Below are positions 1-9,207 of a DNA stretch of 20,977 nt, piece after piece (the stretch's first letter is position 1; every line of letters begins with the position of its first letter). The notes beneath the pieces are model-generated. The model had not been told where the DNA came from. It did not search any database and saw nothing but the letters and a program-made list of their open reading frames with translations. The DNA comes from CAZSNH01 sp052388455 (lineage in GTDB: Bacteria > Pseudomonadota > Alphaproteobacteria > Rhizobiales > Hyphomicrobiaceae): contig JBQTIA010000032.1 of assembly GCA_052388455.1 (NCBI GenBank), positions 1 through 20,977 of the forward strand, given 5' to 3'. The translations under genes were made by a program, and so were the position numbers.

Positions 1-91
1 AGTCGACATTTCGGCGCGCCGGTAAGACAGGCTACATGAGGCGAGCCCGATCGGAAAATGTCGACTCTTGGTTTGACGGTCGGCGCGCCGG
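1..91. repeat. Short inverted and direct repeats at window edge
   Basis: An 11-base inverted repeat has arms at 1-11 (agtcgacattt) and 56-66 (aaatgtcgact), separated by 44 bases. A 12-base direct repeat (tcggcgcgccgg, containing the palindrome cggcgcgccg) lies at 11-22 and again at 80-91. Both are exact in the sequence. No gene is supported here. The region may be the tail of an upstream gene's untranslated region or an upstream regulatory segment for the gene at 204; the function is unknown. Confidence 0.5.
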
Positions 92-137
92 CATTTGCTT
101 TGTATCGCGCGCGGCCGCCCCGCCAACCCCGCGCGCC

Positions 138-179
138 GATACCTTCGAGCAGAAGTAAAAACTTCCGCTCGGCGGTATC
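138..179. terminator. Stem-loop upstream of extensin gene
   Basis: Arms 138-156 and 161-179 can pair over 19 positions (16 Watson-Crick pairs, one T-G wobble, two mismatches) around an AAAA loop at 157-160. It lies 25 bases before the ATG at 204. There is no downstream T tract, so it may be a terminator of an upstream unit lying outside the window or a structure in the leader of the extensin gene. Confidence 0.4.
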
Positions 180-203
180 AGCCGGTCATCTGGAGCCCGA
201 ACG

Positions 204-914
204 ATGCGCACTTTCTTTCGCGGTCTCGCCCTCGTCGTGCTGATCCTGCTGGTGGCGGGCGCGACGCTGGCGGCCTTCTGGCTCGGCATCGTGCCGCAGC
301 GGTTCAGCCCCTTCAGCCCGCTGGTGCTCGATCAGCGCCCGGGCTGGTTCGTCGATGCCAAGCTCGCCGCCCTACGCCGCGACCCGGCGCTCTGCCAGGC
401 GATCCTGAAGGCGCCCTTCGTCGACGCGCAGACGGTGGCCGACGCTCCGCTGAAGAAAAGCTGCGGATGGAAGAATGCGGTGAAGACGTCGACGGCCGGC
501 GGCGCGACCCTGGCGGTGGAACCGCTGACCTGCGAGATGGCGGCCGCCGTCGCGCTGTGGGTCGAGTACGAGCTGCAGCCGGCCGCCGTCGAAATTCTCG
601 GCAGCAAGGTGGCCGCGATCGAGGACTTCGGCACCTACGATTGCCGCAAGATGGTCGGCAACGAGCTGTGGAAGGATCGCATGAGCGAGCACGCGTCCGC
701 GAACGCGCTCGACATCGCCGGCTTCACGCTGGCGGACGGGCGCAAGATCAGCATAATCAGGGACTGGAAGGGCAAGGGGGCAGAGGCGAAATTCCTGCGC
801 GAGGCGCACGCGCGTGCCTGCCGCTATTTCCGCGTGACGCTCGGACCGGAGTTCAACACCGCCCACCGCGATCACTTCCATTTCGACCGCGGCGTACTCT
901 GGCGGTGCAAGTAG
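204..914 (+). CDS. Extensin family protein (extensin-like C-terminal domain)
   Basis: A 236-residue protein with an N-terminal hydrophobic anchor or signal (about residues 7-29) followed by an extensin-like C-terminal domain, a bacterial family related in fold to VanY/MepA-type D-Ala-D-Ala peptidases. Visible metal-site-like motifs are SEHASANALD (161-170, with H163 and D170) and HRDHFHFD (221-228, with the H-F-H pair at 224-226). Six cysteines (64, 87, 110, 147, 206, 235) suggest disulfides in a periplasmic domain. The ATG at 204 is preceded by GGAG at a normal distance. The likely site of action is the cell envelope and a peptidoglycan substrate is possible, but the true substrate is unknown. 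It stands alone, with the next gene 171 bases downstream. Confidence 0.85.
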   Translation: MRTFFRGLALVVLILLVAGATLAAFWLGIVPQRFSPFSPLVLDQRPGWFVDAKLAALRRDPALCQAILKAPFVDAQTVADAPLKKSCGWKNAVKTSTAGGATLAVEPLTCEMAAAVALWVEYELQPAAVEILGSKVAAIEDFGTYDCRKMVGNELWKDRMSEHASANALDIAGFTLADGRKISIIRDWKGKGAEAKFLREAHARACRYFRVTLGPEFNTAHRDHFHFDRGVLWRCK

Positions 915-1085
915 CCGCCGATTTCATGCTGGCGCTTCGCTTCAGCGTCTCGATCCGGCACACGCGCTCGGCGTCCGGCAACCCTGATCTCCAATTGGCT
1001 CCGGCGGCCAGCGGCTGCCCGACGCACTTCAACTCAAATTTGAAACAATCGTGGTGAGGTCGCGGTAACAAGCCCGGAGATCGCG

Positions 1086-2441
1086 ATGACTTGTTTACCG
1101 CTCGTCCTGCAACGGTTCCGACATGACGCCGGCGGCGCAATGGCGATCATCTTCGGATTGAGCTTCCTGTTCCTCGCGCTCTGCGCATCGATCGCGCTCG
1201 ATTCCTCCCGCATCCTCAATGTTCAGTCGAGGGTGCAGATCGCGCTCGATTCGGCCGCGCTGGCCGGCGCCAAGATGCTCGACCGCGAAGGCGTCAGCGA
1301 TAGTGAGGTGCGGACCGCGGCCAAAGCCTACTTCGACGCGCAGATCGCGAAGCTGAAGATGGAGGGCTTGCTGATCTCGCTGTTCCAGGCGGTTCCGGAT
1401 CGCAGCAGTGGAAAGGTGACGACCAGCGTCAGAGTGCGCATGCCGTCCTATTATCGCAGCGTCGCCGGCTTCGGGAAAACGGTCCGCTTCAATCCGACGG
1501 CCAACGCCATCTTCAAGACCAAGAAGATCGAGCTTTCGCTGGTGCTCGATATCACCGGCTCGATGTGCAATACGCCGCCGGCGGTCACGCCCTGCACGTC
1601 GGGCACGAAGCTCAATGCCCTGAAAGCCGCCGCGAAGGAGCTGGTCGACAGCCTGTTCGCCTACGATCCGTCACCGGGCGCGGTCCGCGTGGCGCTGGTT
1701 CCCTATTCGGCATCGGTCAACGCCGGATCGTTGCACGAGCTGGCCACCGGAATCACCGGCTCGGGCGGGGCTGCGGGCGGCAGCAGCTGGGGTGGTTGGT
1801 CGGGCTGGAGTTCCAGCGGCGTCGACACCTGCGTCGTCGAGCGGGCCGGCTCGCAAGCCTACACCGACGCCGCACCCGGCAGCGGCAGCTATGTGCAGAC
1901 CAGCAGCACGGCGCTAAATCCGCGCTACAGCTGCCCGGTGCCCAACGTCGTGCCGCTGTCCGACCTGTCGAACAGCACCATCCGCTCCAACTTCAAGAAC
2001 AGCATCGACGCCCTGTCGGCGATCGGCGCGACGGCAGGCCACATCGGCACCGCCTGGGGCTGGTATTTCCTATCCCCGACCTGGACATCCGTGCTGCCGA
2101 ACGCGCATCGGCCCCGCGCCGGCTCGGAGGACGTCATCAAGGCCGTCGTGCTGATGACCGACGGAGAGTTCAATACGAGCTACGAGAATGGCGCCGTCAA
2201 CTCGCTCGACGTGTCGGAGCCGGGCAGCTCCGGCTATCAGGCGTTGAGGCTGTGCGACGCCATCAAGACCGACAGCATCAGGATCTACACCGTTTCGTTC
2301 ATGGCGCCGACGGCGGCCGACACGATGCTGCGCACCTGCGCCGACAGCGGCAACGCCTACAACGCCGACTCGAGCAGCCAGCTTATGGATGCCTTCCGCT
2401 CGATCGTCGAGGACCTGACCAAGCTGCGCGTCGAGAGCTGA
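1086..2441 (+). CDS. TadG-like pilus assembly protein with vWA domain
   Basis: A 451-residue protein. Residues about 11-40 form the TadE/TadG-like N-terminus: a basic stretch, DAGG, then one membrane segment (about 18-38). A von Willebrand factor A domain begins near residue 150 with the MIDAS-like motif DITGSM (D155) and continues with VLMTDGEF (D359). A Gly/Ser/Trp-rich loop and several cysteines sit between them. The ATG at 1086 has GGAG about 7 bases upstream. Known family members are surface or periplasm-exposed components encoded with Flp/Tad pilus genes. None of the other tad or cpa genes is in this window, so it is an orphan copy here and its partner is unknown. The following convergent gene is acs. 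Confidence 0.85.
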   Translation: MTCLPLVLQRFRHDAGGAMAIIFGLSFLFLALCASIALDSSRILNVQSRVQIALDSAALAGAKMLDREGVSDSEVRTAAKAYFDAQIAKLKMEGLLISLFQAVPDRSSGKVTTSVRVRMPSYYRSVAGFGKTVRFNPTANAIFKTKKIELSLVLDITGSMCNTPPAVTPCTSGTKLNALKAAAKELVDSLFAYDPSPGAVRVALVPYSASVNAGSLHELATGITGSGGAAGGSSWGGWSGWSSSGVDTCVVERAGSQAYTDAAPGSGSYVQTSSTALNPRYSCPVPNVVPLSDLSNSTIRSNFKNSIDALSAIGATAGHIGTAWGWYFLSPTWTSVLPNAHRPRAGSEDVIKAVVLMTDGEFNTSYENGAVNSLDVSEPGSSGYQALRLCDAIKTDSIRIYTVSFMAPTAADTMLRTCADSGNAYNADSSSQLMDAFRSIVEDLTKLRVES

Positions 2442-2465
2442 GCGCGACAAGATCGCGAAAGACCA

Positions 2466-2497
2466 ACGGAGGCCAGGACACCCGTCCCGGCTTCCGT
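2466..2497. terminator. Stem-loop between convergent tadG-like and acs
   Basis: Arms 2466-2479 and 2484-2497 pair over 14 positions (12 Watson-Crick, one G-T wobble, one mismatch) around the loop accc. It lies 24 bases after the tadG-like stop and 25 bases from the acs stop, so it could serve both convergent transcripts. A weak T-containing stretch follows on the + strand (cgttcgtttcg). Confidence 0.55.
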
Positions 2498-2522
2498 CGT
2501 TCGTTTCGAGGCTCGCGAAAGA

Positions 2523-4469
<1,947 letters not shown>

Positions 4470-4516
4470 TGCGAGAGTCCTCCCAGCGCCGGCCTAGGCT
4501 GTTATGTTTTTTTACT

Positions 4517-4545
4517 ATTATGCGGGCGCCGGAGAAGCCCCACAA
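4517..4545 (-). promoter_or_regulatory. Candidate promoter of acs
   Basis: On the minus strand, TTGTGG (4540-4545) is separated by exactly 17 bases from CATAAT (4517-4522). The -10 element matches 5 of 6 sigma-70 consensus bases, while the -35 is weak. Transcription would start about 40 bases before the acs ATG. The segment just downstream contains an unusual A7 run on this strand. Confidence 0.35.
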
Positions 4546-4593
4546 CTGCGCCCTTCGTCGAACAGAACTTGTCGCAGGAGCGGCTCCTGGACG

Positions 4594-5013
4594 TCAGCCG
4601 ACCCCGAGCCAGCCGATCACGGCACCCTGGATCAGCAGCACGCCCAGCCAGTGACCGCAATCGATCAGCGTCAGGGCGCGCTTCTGCATCTGAAACGTGT
4701 GATTGACGACCGTCGTCGTGACCACGAAGCCGAGCCAGATGAAGGCACCGGAAATCAGTCCGTTGCGCAGCGTGACCTGACCCTGGCCGAGATGGCCGAT
4801 GATGCCGGCCAGCACCCAGGCCATCAGCAGCAAGCCGAGGACTGTGATCACGTAGGGCAGGATGGTTTTTTCCGACGCGGCGACCCGCTCCGCATCGATG
4901 TCGGCTGCCGCCATCCACTGACGCGACAGCACGCCATACCAGAGGCCGCCGAAAACGAAGGCCGCTGCTGCTGCGGCGACGATGGCGAGCGGGTTGAGCC
5001 CGGCGAAGGACAT
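4594..5013 (-). CDS. DUF1761 family membrane protein
   Basis: A 139-residue, highly hydrophobic protein with about four membrane segments. The first helix runs into GGLWYGVLSRQWM, a Trp-Tyr-Gly motif near residues 24-26 typical of DUF1761 proteins. The reading frame stays open upstream, but the ATG at 5013 is the best start because AGGAAG lies about 7 bases upstream and the N-terminus then runs directly into the first membrane helix. No biochemical function is known for the family. It is divergent from pqqA and 124 bases upstream of acs on the same strand, with a candidate acs promoter in between, so it is probably a separate unit. Confidence 0.85.
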   Translation of the reverse strand: MSFAGLNPLAIVAAAAAAFVFGGLWYGVLSRQWMAAADIDAERVAASEKTILPYVITVLGLLLMAWVLAGIIGHLGQGQVTLRNGLISGAFIWLGFVVTTTVVNHTFQMQKRALTLIDCGHWLGVLLIQGAVIGWLGVG

Positions 5014-5263
5014 GGCGTGGCTTCCTGAAAAGACTTGCACGGGGCAGAGCTTAACAGATTTTCGGCCGGCAACCTGCAGTCCGTGTGCCCGGCCTCGAGG
5101 GGTTCGCTGGAGCCGCTGGGGCAGGCCAACCCCCGCGACTCGCATCGATCAGCTACACTTATTGGTTGTAGTCGAAAAATCGATTTGCGATTATCGTCGT
5201 GATCCTCTACGTAACGAGTCCCGACCCGGCGAAGTCCGCTGGGTCCCAACGAGGAGAAATCCC

Positions 5264-5353
5264 ATGAAGGTCTGGACGAAGCCCGCCGTGCGCGAACAGG
5301 AAGTTGGCCTCGAGGTTACCTCTTACCTCCCGGCTGAGATCGACGTCATCTGA
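5264..5353 (+). CDS. pqqA: Pyrroloquinoline quinone precursor peptide PqqA
   Basis: A 29-residue peptide beginning MKVWTKPAV and containing GLEVTSY (residues 15-21). The Glu17-X3-Tyr21 pair matches the conserved Glu and Tyr that PqqE, with PqqD, cross-links on the way to the cofactor PQQ. The tail (LPAEIDVI) resembles the AEID-containing tail of methylotroph PqqA. GAGGAGA sits a few bases before the ATG. From established knowledge, PqqB, C, D, E and F process this peptide, but none of those genes is in the window. A perfect 13-pair hairpin follows 21 bases after the stop codon, so the gene looks monocistronic. It is either a separate or extra copy with the remaining genes elsewhere, or a relic. 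Confidence 0.88.
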   Translation: MKVWTKPAVREQEVGLEVTSYLPAEIDVI

Positions 5354-5374
5354 CGCCGGCACATCGACTGAATT

Positions 5375-5406
5375 CGACGGCGGTCGGAGCCATCCGGCCG
5401 CCGTCG
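5375..5406 (+). terminator. Strong hairpin terminator after pqqA
   Basis: Arms 5375-5387 and 5394-5406 pair over 13 consecutive positions (12 Watson-Crick, one T-G wobble) around the loop agccat, followed by gccgttt. The position, 21 bases after the pqqA stop, and the GC-rich stem support a factor-independent or 3'-stabilising terminator, although the T tract is short. Confidence 0.65.
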
Positions 5407-5545
5407 CCGTTTCGGTGTCCGGTCAACCTCCTGAGATTGCGACAGGACGGTCGGACAAGAACGGCGCATGGAACGATGCTTGCTTCTCGGGCAGTGAGGA
5501 TCCTTCGCTGTGCCAGCCCGGCACACCCTCTCAAGGTGTTGTCCC

Positions 5546-6700
5546 ATGCCTCGCGATGCTCATACGGCCGCCCTGCGCTCCGCGCTCATCACGCGGCACC
5601 GGGTCGACTGGGTCGATGTCGCCAAGGGCATCTGCATCCTGCTGGTCGTCATGCTGCATTCCACGTTCGGCGTGGAGAAGGCGATCGGCGCTGAAACGGC
5701 CCTGCACGCCTTCATCGACTGGGCACAGCCGTTCCGGATGCCGGACTTCTTTCTCATCTCCGGGCTGTTCCTGGCGCGCCGCATCGACCGGCCGTGGCGC
5801 GAGTACCTCGACAGCAAGGTTCTGCACTTCGCCTATTTCTACCTGTTGTGGATGCACATCCTGCTGCTGGCCAAGGCCGTGCCGATGGTGGCGGGCGGAG
5901 GAGCCGGCGAGCTTCTGTCGCTCTACCTGTGGAGCTACGTCGATCCGTTCGGTTCGCTGTGGTTCATCTACCTGCTGGCCATTTTCTTCGTCGTCACACG
6001 CCTGCTCAGTCCGCTCCCCGGCTGGGCGGCGCTCGGAGGCGCGGCCCTGCTGCATGTCGTGTGGCCTCACACCGGTATCTTCCTCGCCGACGAGTTCGCC
6101 GGCCGGTTCGTGTTCTTCCTCGCCGGCTCGTTGCTTAGCGACGCCGTATTCCGCTTCGGCGACCGCGTCGCCCGTGCCCCGGCGATCGTCCTGGCCACAG
6201 GTCTCGTGATCTGGGCCGCGATCAACACCCACGGCGTGATCAGCGGCGCCGCAAGCTGGCCGGTGCTTGATCTGCTCTACTCGTTTGCTGGAATCGCGGC
6301 GGTGGTGGCGACGAGCGTCATCCTGGCGCGAAACGGCGGCATGGCCGGCGAGGCGTTGCGCTATTGCGGCCGGAATTCGATCTCGATCTATCTGGCCTTC
6401 ACCCTGTTCATGGGCCCGGTCCGGCAAGTGCTGCTGTCGGTGGCCGGCCATTGGCCGCCGGAAATCGTCGCTTTGGGTTCAATGGCGGCCGGTGTGCTGG
6501 GCGCGCTCGCGCTGTCGGCGCTGGTGTCTGGAACCCGCTTCGCATTCCTGTTCCACCGTCCGGCGGCCCTGCGTCTGACGGTCGACAAGCCGCGCGGCAG
6601 CCGCCTCAGTCGCAAGGTGCCGAGCGACACGCGGCCGACCGCCGCCCGTCAGCCGGAGGACGCGGCGCTGGCACGCGCGGCGGCGACTTTGCCCGGCTGA
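5546..6700 (+). CDS. Acyltransferase family 3 membrane protein
   Basis: A 384-residue integral membrane protein with about ten hydrophobic segments. Near the N-terminus it has RVDWVDVAKGICILLVVMLH, the signature of acyltransferase-3 proteins, with the conserved His at the end of the first helix. Further along are FRMPDFFLISGLFLARR and GSLWFIYLLAIFF, also typical. Such proteins O-acylate sugars, glycans or lipids at the inner membrane; the acceptor here is unknown. I chose the ATG at 5546 over an upstream in-frame GTG at 5510 because AAGG lies about 10 bases upstream and the conserved part starts soon after. The last 52 bases overlap the convergent gene that ends at 6649. Confidence 0.88.
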   Translation: MPRDAHTAALRSALITRHRVDWVDVAKGICILLVVMLHSTFGVEKAIGAETALHAFIDWAQPFRMPDFFLISGLFLARRIDRPWREYLDSKVLHFAYFYLLWMHILLLAKAVPMVAGGGAGELLSLYLWSYVDPFGSLWFIYLLAIFFVVTRLLSPLPGWAALGGAALLHVVWPHTGIFLADEFAGRFVFFLAGSLLSDAVFRFGDRVARAPAIVLATGLVIWAAINTHGVISGAASWPVLDLLYSFAGIAAVVATSVILARNGGMAGEALRYCGRNSISIYLAFTLFMGPVRQVLLSVAGHWPPEIVALGSMAAGVLGALALSALVSGTRFAFLFHRPAALRLTVDKPRGSRLSRKVPSDTRPTAARQPEDAALARAAATLPG

Positions 6701-7170
6701 TGCGCACGGACGGCCGCCATCAGCTCCGCCGGTGTGCTGTCGAGCAGCACCATGCTGATCGACACCCGTGGCAGGCCCAGCACATGCTGAAAAGGTGCGA
6801 AAAAGCGCACGAGCCGCGTGGCTTTCACTAGACTGCGGCGCGGGTCGACGAAGCTGAGACCGATCCAGGTCATGCTTTCCGCATCCAAACAATCGATCGA
6901 TTCGATCTCGTCCCATGTTAACGGCTGGTTGAAGATGCGCCGGTCGATCATGCCGGCGCCGTCGACGGTCACCACCGGAGTGACATCGCGCATGCGGCGC
7001 GCGAGGCTCTGACATAGCCAAAGCATTCCGACGATCCAGAAAATTCCGATGGCGTGCACCAGGCCGTCGTCGGCCAGCAGCATCGGCAGACCAAGCAGGG
7101 AAAGCCCGCCAGCCAGGAAAAGGCTAAGCTTCAGGCTCGCCATGCTCCAGTGGAAATGAATGGGCGCCAT
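6649..7170 (-). CDS. STM3941-like membrane protein with PH-like segment
   Basis: A 173-residue protein with two hydrophobic segments near the N-terminus (about 11-33 and 37-54), then a soluble part containing VDGAGMIDRRIFNQPLTWDEIESID. This pattern, a turn followed by a Trp and acidic strand, resembles bacterial PH-like or STM3941-family proteins. The assignment is from overall resemblance and is tentative; no activity is known. The ATG at 7170 is taken as the start, and a second Met at 7143 is possible. The C-terminal coding part overlaps the end of the convergent acyltransferase gene by 52 bases. Confidence 0.7.
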   Translation of the reverse strand: MAPIHFHWSMASLKLSLFLAGGLSLLGLPMLLADDGLVHAIGIFWIVGMLWLCQSLARRMRDVTPVVTVDGAGMIDRRIFNQPLTWDEIESIDCLDAESMTWIGLSFVDPRRSLVKATRLVRFFAPFQHVLGLPRVSISMVLLDSTPAELMAAVRAHQPGKVAAARASAASSG

Positions 7171-7238
7171 GTCAGGTCCCGTTGTCAGAACACGTCCCCT
7201 CGAAAAGTGATCCTAGACCCGGACCGAGGGTAGGAGCC

Positions 7239-7259
7239 GCGGGCCGGGACCGGACCCGC
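7239..7259 (-). terminator. Possible terminator after the sugar dehydrogenase
   Basis: Arms 7239-7246 and 7251-7259 form eight GC pairs with a single bulged base at 7254. The hairpin begins 8 bases beyond the stop codon of the minus-strand dehydrogenase gene. No clear T tract follows on that strand. Confidence 0.3.
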
Positions 7260-7267
7260 TCCCAAGG

Positions 7268-8554
7268 TCATAGCCGAGCATCGCTCGCGGCGACAGGGAG
7301 TATCTCCTTTATATCATAGATGAAGCCGGCGTCCGAGGAGAGCCGGAGGCGTAGCTCTGCCGCGCTGAGAGCGGCGATCTCGTCGTGGCGGACGGCCAGC
7401 ACGATGCCATCGAAGGTGCCGGACGGCATCTGGTTCGAGATGACGATGCCGTACTCGTGCATCGCCTCGGTCGGGCTGGCATGGGGGTCGTAGACCGCGA
7501 CCTCGGACGCGAAGGGCCGCAACTCCTGCACGAGATCGGCCACCTTGGTGTTGCGCGTGTCCGGACAGTTCTCCTTGAAGGTGAACCCCATGACCAGCAG
7601 CCGCGCCGTCCCGACCGGCAGGCGCCGTTCGGCCATCAGCTTGACGACGTCGTGCGCCACGAACGCCGCCATTCCGTCGTTGACGCGGCGGCCCGCGAGA
7701 ATGATCTCGGGATGGAACCCGATCGATTGCGCCTTGTGCGTCAGATAGTAGGGATCGACCCCGATGCAGTGGCCGCCGACGAGGCCGGGCCGGTAGCCGT
7801 GGAAATTCCACTTGGTGCCGGCCGCCTCCAGCACCTCGCGCGTCTCGATGCCGAGCTTCTTGAAAAGCTGAGACAGCTCGTTGACCAGCGCGATATTGAG
7901 ATCACGCTGGATATTCTCGATCACCTTGGCCGCCTCGGCGACGCGGATCGAGCTGGCCTTGTGGGTGCCGGCCGTGATCACCGCGCCGTAGACGCGATCG
8001 ATGAGATCGGCCGCGGCGGAGGACGAGCCGGACGTGACCTTGCGGATGCTCGGCAGCCGGCGCTGGTGATCGCCCGGATTGATTCGCTCGGGGCTGTAGC
8101 CGGCGTGAAAATCCCGCTGGTAGGCGAGACCCGACACCCGCTCGATGATCGGAACGCAAATCTCCTCGGTGGCGCCGGGGTAGACGGTCGATTCGAAGAC
8201 CACGACGTCGCCGGGCGAAATCGCGCGCCCGACCGTCGCGCTGGCCTTCTCCAGCGCGGTCAGGTCCGGGCGGCGCGCCTCGTCGATCGGCGTCGGCACG
8301 GTGACGATATAGAAGTTGGCGGCCTTGAGATCGTCCGGGTTGCTCGTGCACATGAATTGGGTGGCGAGTTCGAACTCCTCGTCGGTCACCTCGCGCGTGC
8401 GGTCGAACCGCCTGTCGAGGTCGGCAATTCGGCTCGCATCGATGTCGAAGCCGATGACGGGAAACCGGCGCGCCAGATAGACGGCGAGCGGCAGGCCAAC
8501 ATAGCCGAGGCCGATGATGGCGATCTTTACGTGTTCGAAAGCGTGCGGGGGCAT
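7268..8554 (-). CDS. tviB: Nucleotide-sugar C6 dehydrogenase (TviB/WbpO type)
   Basis: A 428-residue member of the UDP-glucose/UDP-mannose dehydrogenase family, which oxidises C6 of a UDP-sugar to the uronate using two NAD+. The N-terminal Rossmann motif is GLGYVG (15-20). FYIVTVPTPIDEAR, STVYPGATEE and YSPERINPGD follow. The catalytic cysteine is Cys263 in GGHCIGVDPYYLT. The YSPERINPGD and GVDPYYLTHKAQ signatures favour the UDP-GlcNAc/GalNAc-type enzymes (TviB, WbpO) over UDP-glucose dehydrogenase. The ATG at 8554 is preferred to the GTG and TTG just upstream. No epimerase, glycosyltransferase or polymerase gene is nearby, so the polysaccharide it serves cannot be told. Confidence 0.9.
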   Translation of the reverse strand: MPPHAFEHVKIAIIGLGYVGLPLAVYLARRFPVIGFDIDASRIADLDRRFDRTREVTDEEFELATQFMCTSNPDDLKAANFYIVTVPTPIDEARRPDLTALEKASATVGRAISPGDVVVFESTVYPGATEEICVPIIERVSGLAYQRDFHAGYSPERINPGDHQRRLPSIRKVTSGSSSAAADLIDRVYGAVITAGTHKASSIRVAEAAKVIENIQRDLNIALVNELSQLFKKLGIETREVLEAAGTKWNFHGYRPGLVGGHCIGVDPYYLTHKAQSIGFHPEIILAGRRVNDGMAAFVAHDVVKLMAERRLPVGTARLLVMGFTFKENCPDTRNTKVADLVQELRPFASEVAVYDPHASPTEAMHEYGIVISNQMPSGTFDGIVLAVRHDEIAALSAAELRLRLSSDAGFIYDIKEILPVAASDARL

Positions 8555-8694
8555 CGGCACCAACGGATTGAGGGCTCGGCCGATCGATAGAGGCCGCCGT
8601 TCGAACCTGTCAACTCGCCGCGGCGCAGAGGCCCCTTCGTGCCGCAGGTATGTGGCTCACGGGCGGGTGAAAGCGCAGAGCGCGGACCGCGTGA

Positions 8695-9207
8695 TCAGAG
8701 AGGCGTGCCGGGGCCCTTGTCCGGGTTCTGATCCTCGAGCCGCTTGATCCGATCCTTGAGCTTTTTGACCATTCCTTCGACATAGTCGAACAGCTTGTCG
8801 ACATCCTGCTCGGTGGGGATGGGAATCTTGCGCAGATCGCCGGAACCTGGAATCTCCGGCTCGGGCAGTGGCGGCAGCTCGGACGGCGGCGGAGTGGCCG
8901 GCGGTCCGGCCGCGGCCTGGTCATTCTTCCGCAGCGACTCGTTCTCCTGCTTCAGACGATCGAGGTCACGGCGCATGGCCTGCTGGCTGTCGGGCATAGC
9001 CTCGCAGGCCCACCCCCCGTCGGCGGCCCGCTTGCAGAGCGCCATTTCGCCGGTTTCGGTGTCGAGGCGGACGAAACCGCCCTCGGTTGGGCTCATGGTG
9101 TAGCGGCCCGGCTTTTCGTCGGCCGCCATTCCCGGCGCGGCCCAGATCGACGCCAGGACAAGCCCGGGGATCACACTGGCAGACAGCCGTCGAACGTTCG
9201 AAGTCAT
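8695..9207 (-). CDS. Secreted coiled-coil protein of unknown function
   Basis: A 170-residue protein with a clear signal peptide (RR at 6-7, hydrophobic core, cleavage after the Ala at about 28-29). A compact domain follows, GRYTMSPTEGGFVRLDTETG (about 35-54), with two cysteines (58 and 68) flanking KRAADGGWA. A charged heptad-like stretch (about 76-95), a Pro-rich linker (about 101-121) and a second basic helix (about 133-160) complete it. I recall similar small periplasmic proteins in Hyphomicrobiales, without a known function. AAAGGA lies upstream of the ATG at 9207. It is 140 bases upstream of the dehydrogenase on the same strand and divergent from the podJ-like gene. Confidence 0.8.
   Translation of the reverse strand: MTSNVRRLSASVIPGLVLASIWAAPGMAADEKPGRYTMSPTEGGFVRLDTETGEMALCKRAADGGWACEAMPDSQQAMRRDLDRLKQENESLRKNDQAAAGPPATPPPSELPPLPEPEIPGSGDLRKIPIPTEQDVDKLFDYVEGMVKKLKDRIKRLEDQNPDKGPGTPL

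Noticed and set aside
4505..4513. T-rich run as a terminator after the DUF1761 gene
   Set aside because: The run is on the + strand while the DUF1761 gene and acs run on the minus strand, where it reads as A; it fits better within the acs leader.
5185..5213. Sigma-70-like promoter for pqqA (TTGCGA, 17 bases, TACGTA)
   Set aside because: The -10 element matches the consensus at too few positions; the spacing alone is not enough to annotate it.
5346..5547. Small minus-strand frames after pqqA
   Set aside because: They cover the pqqA terminator hairpin, have no ribosome binding site and no recognisable product.
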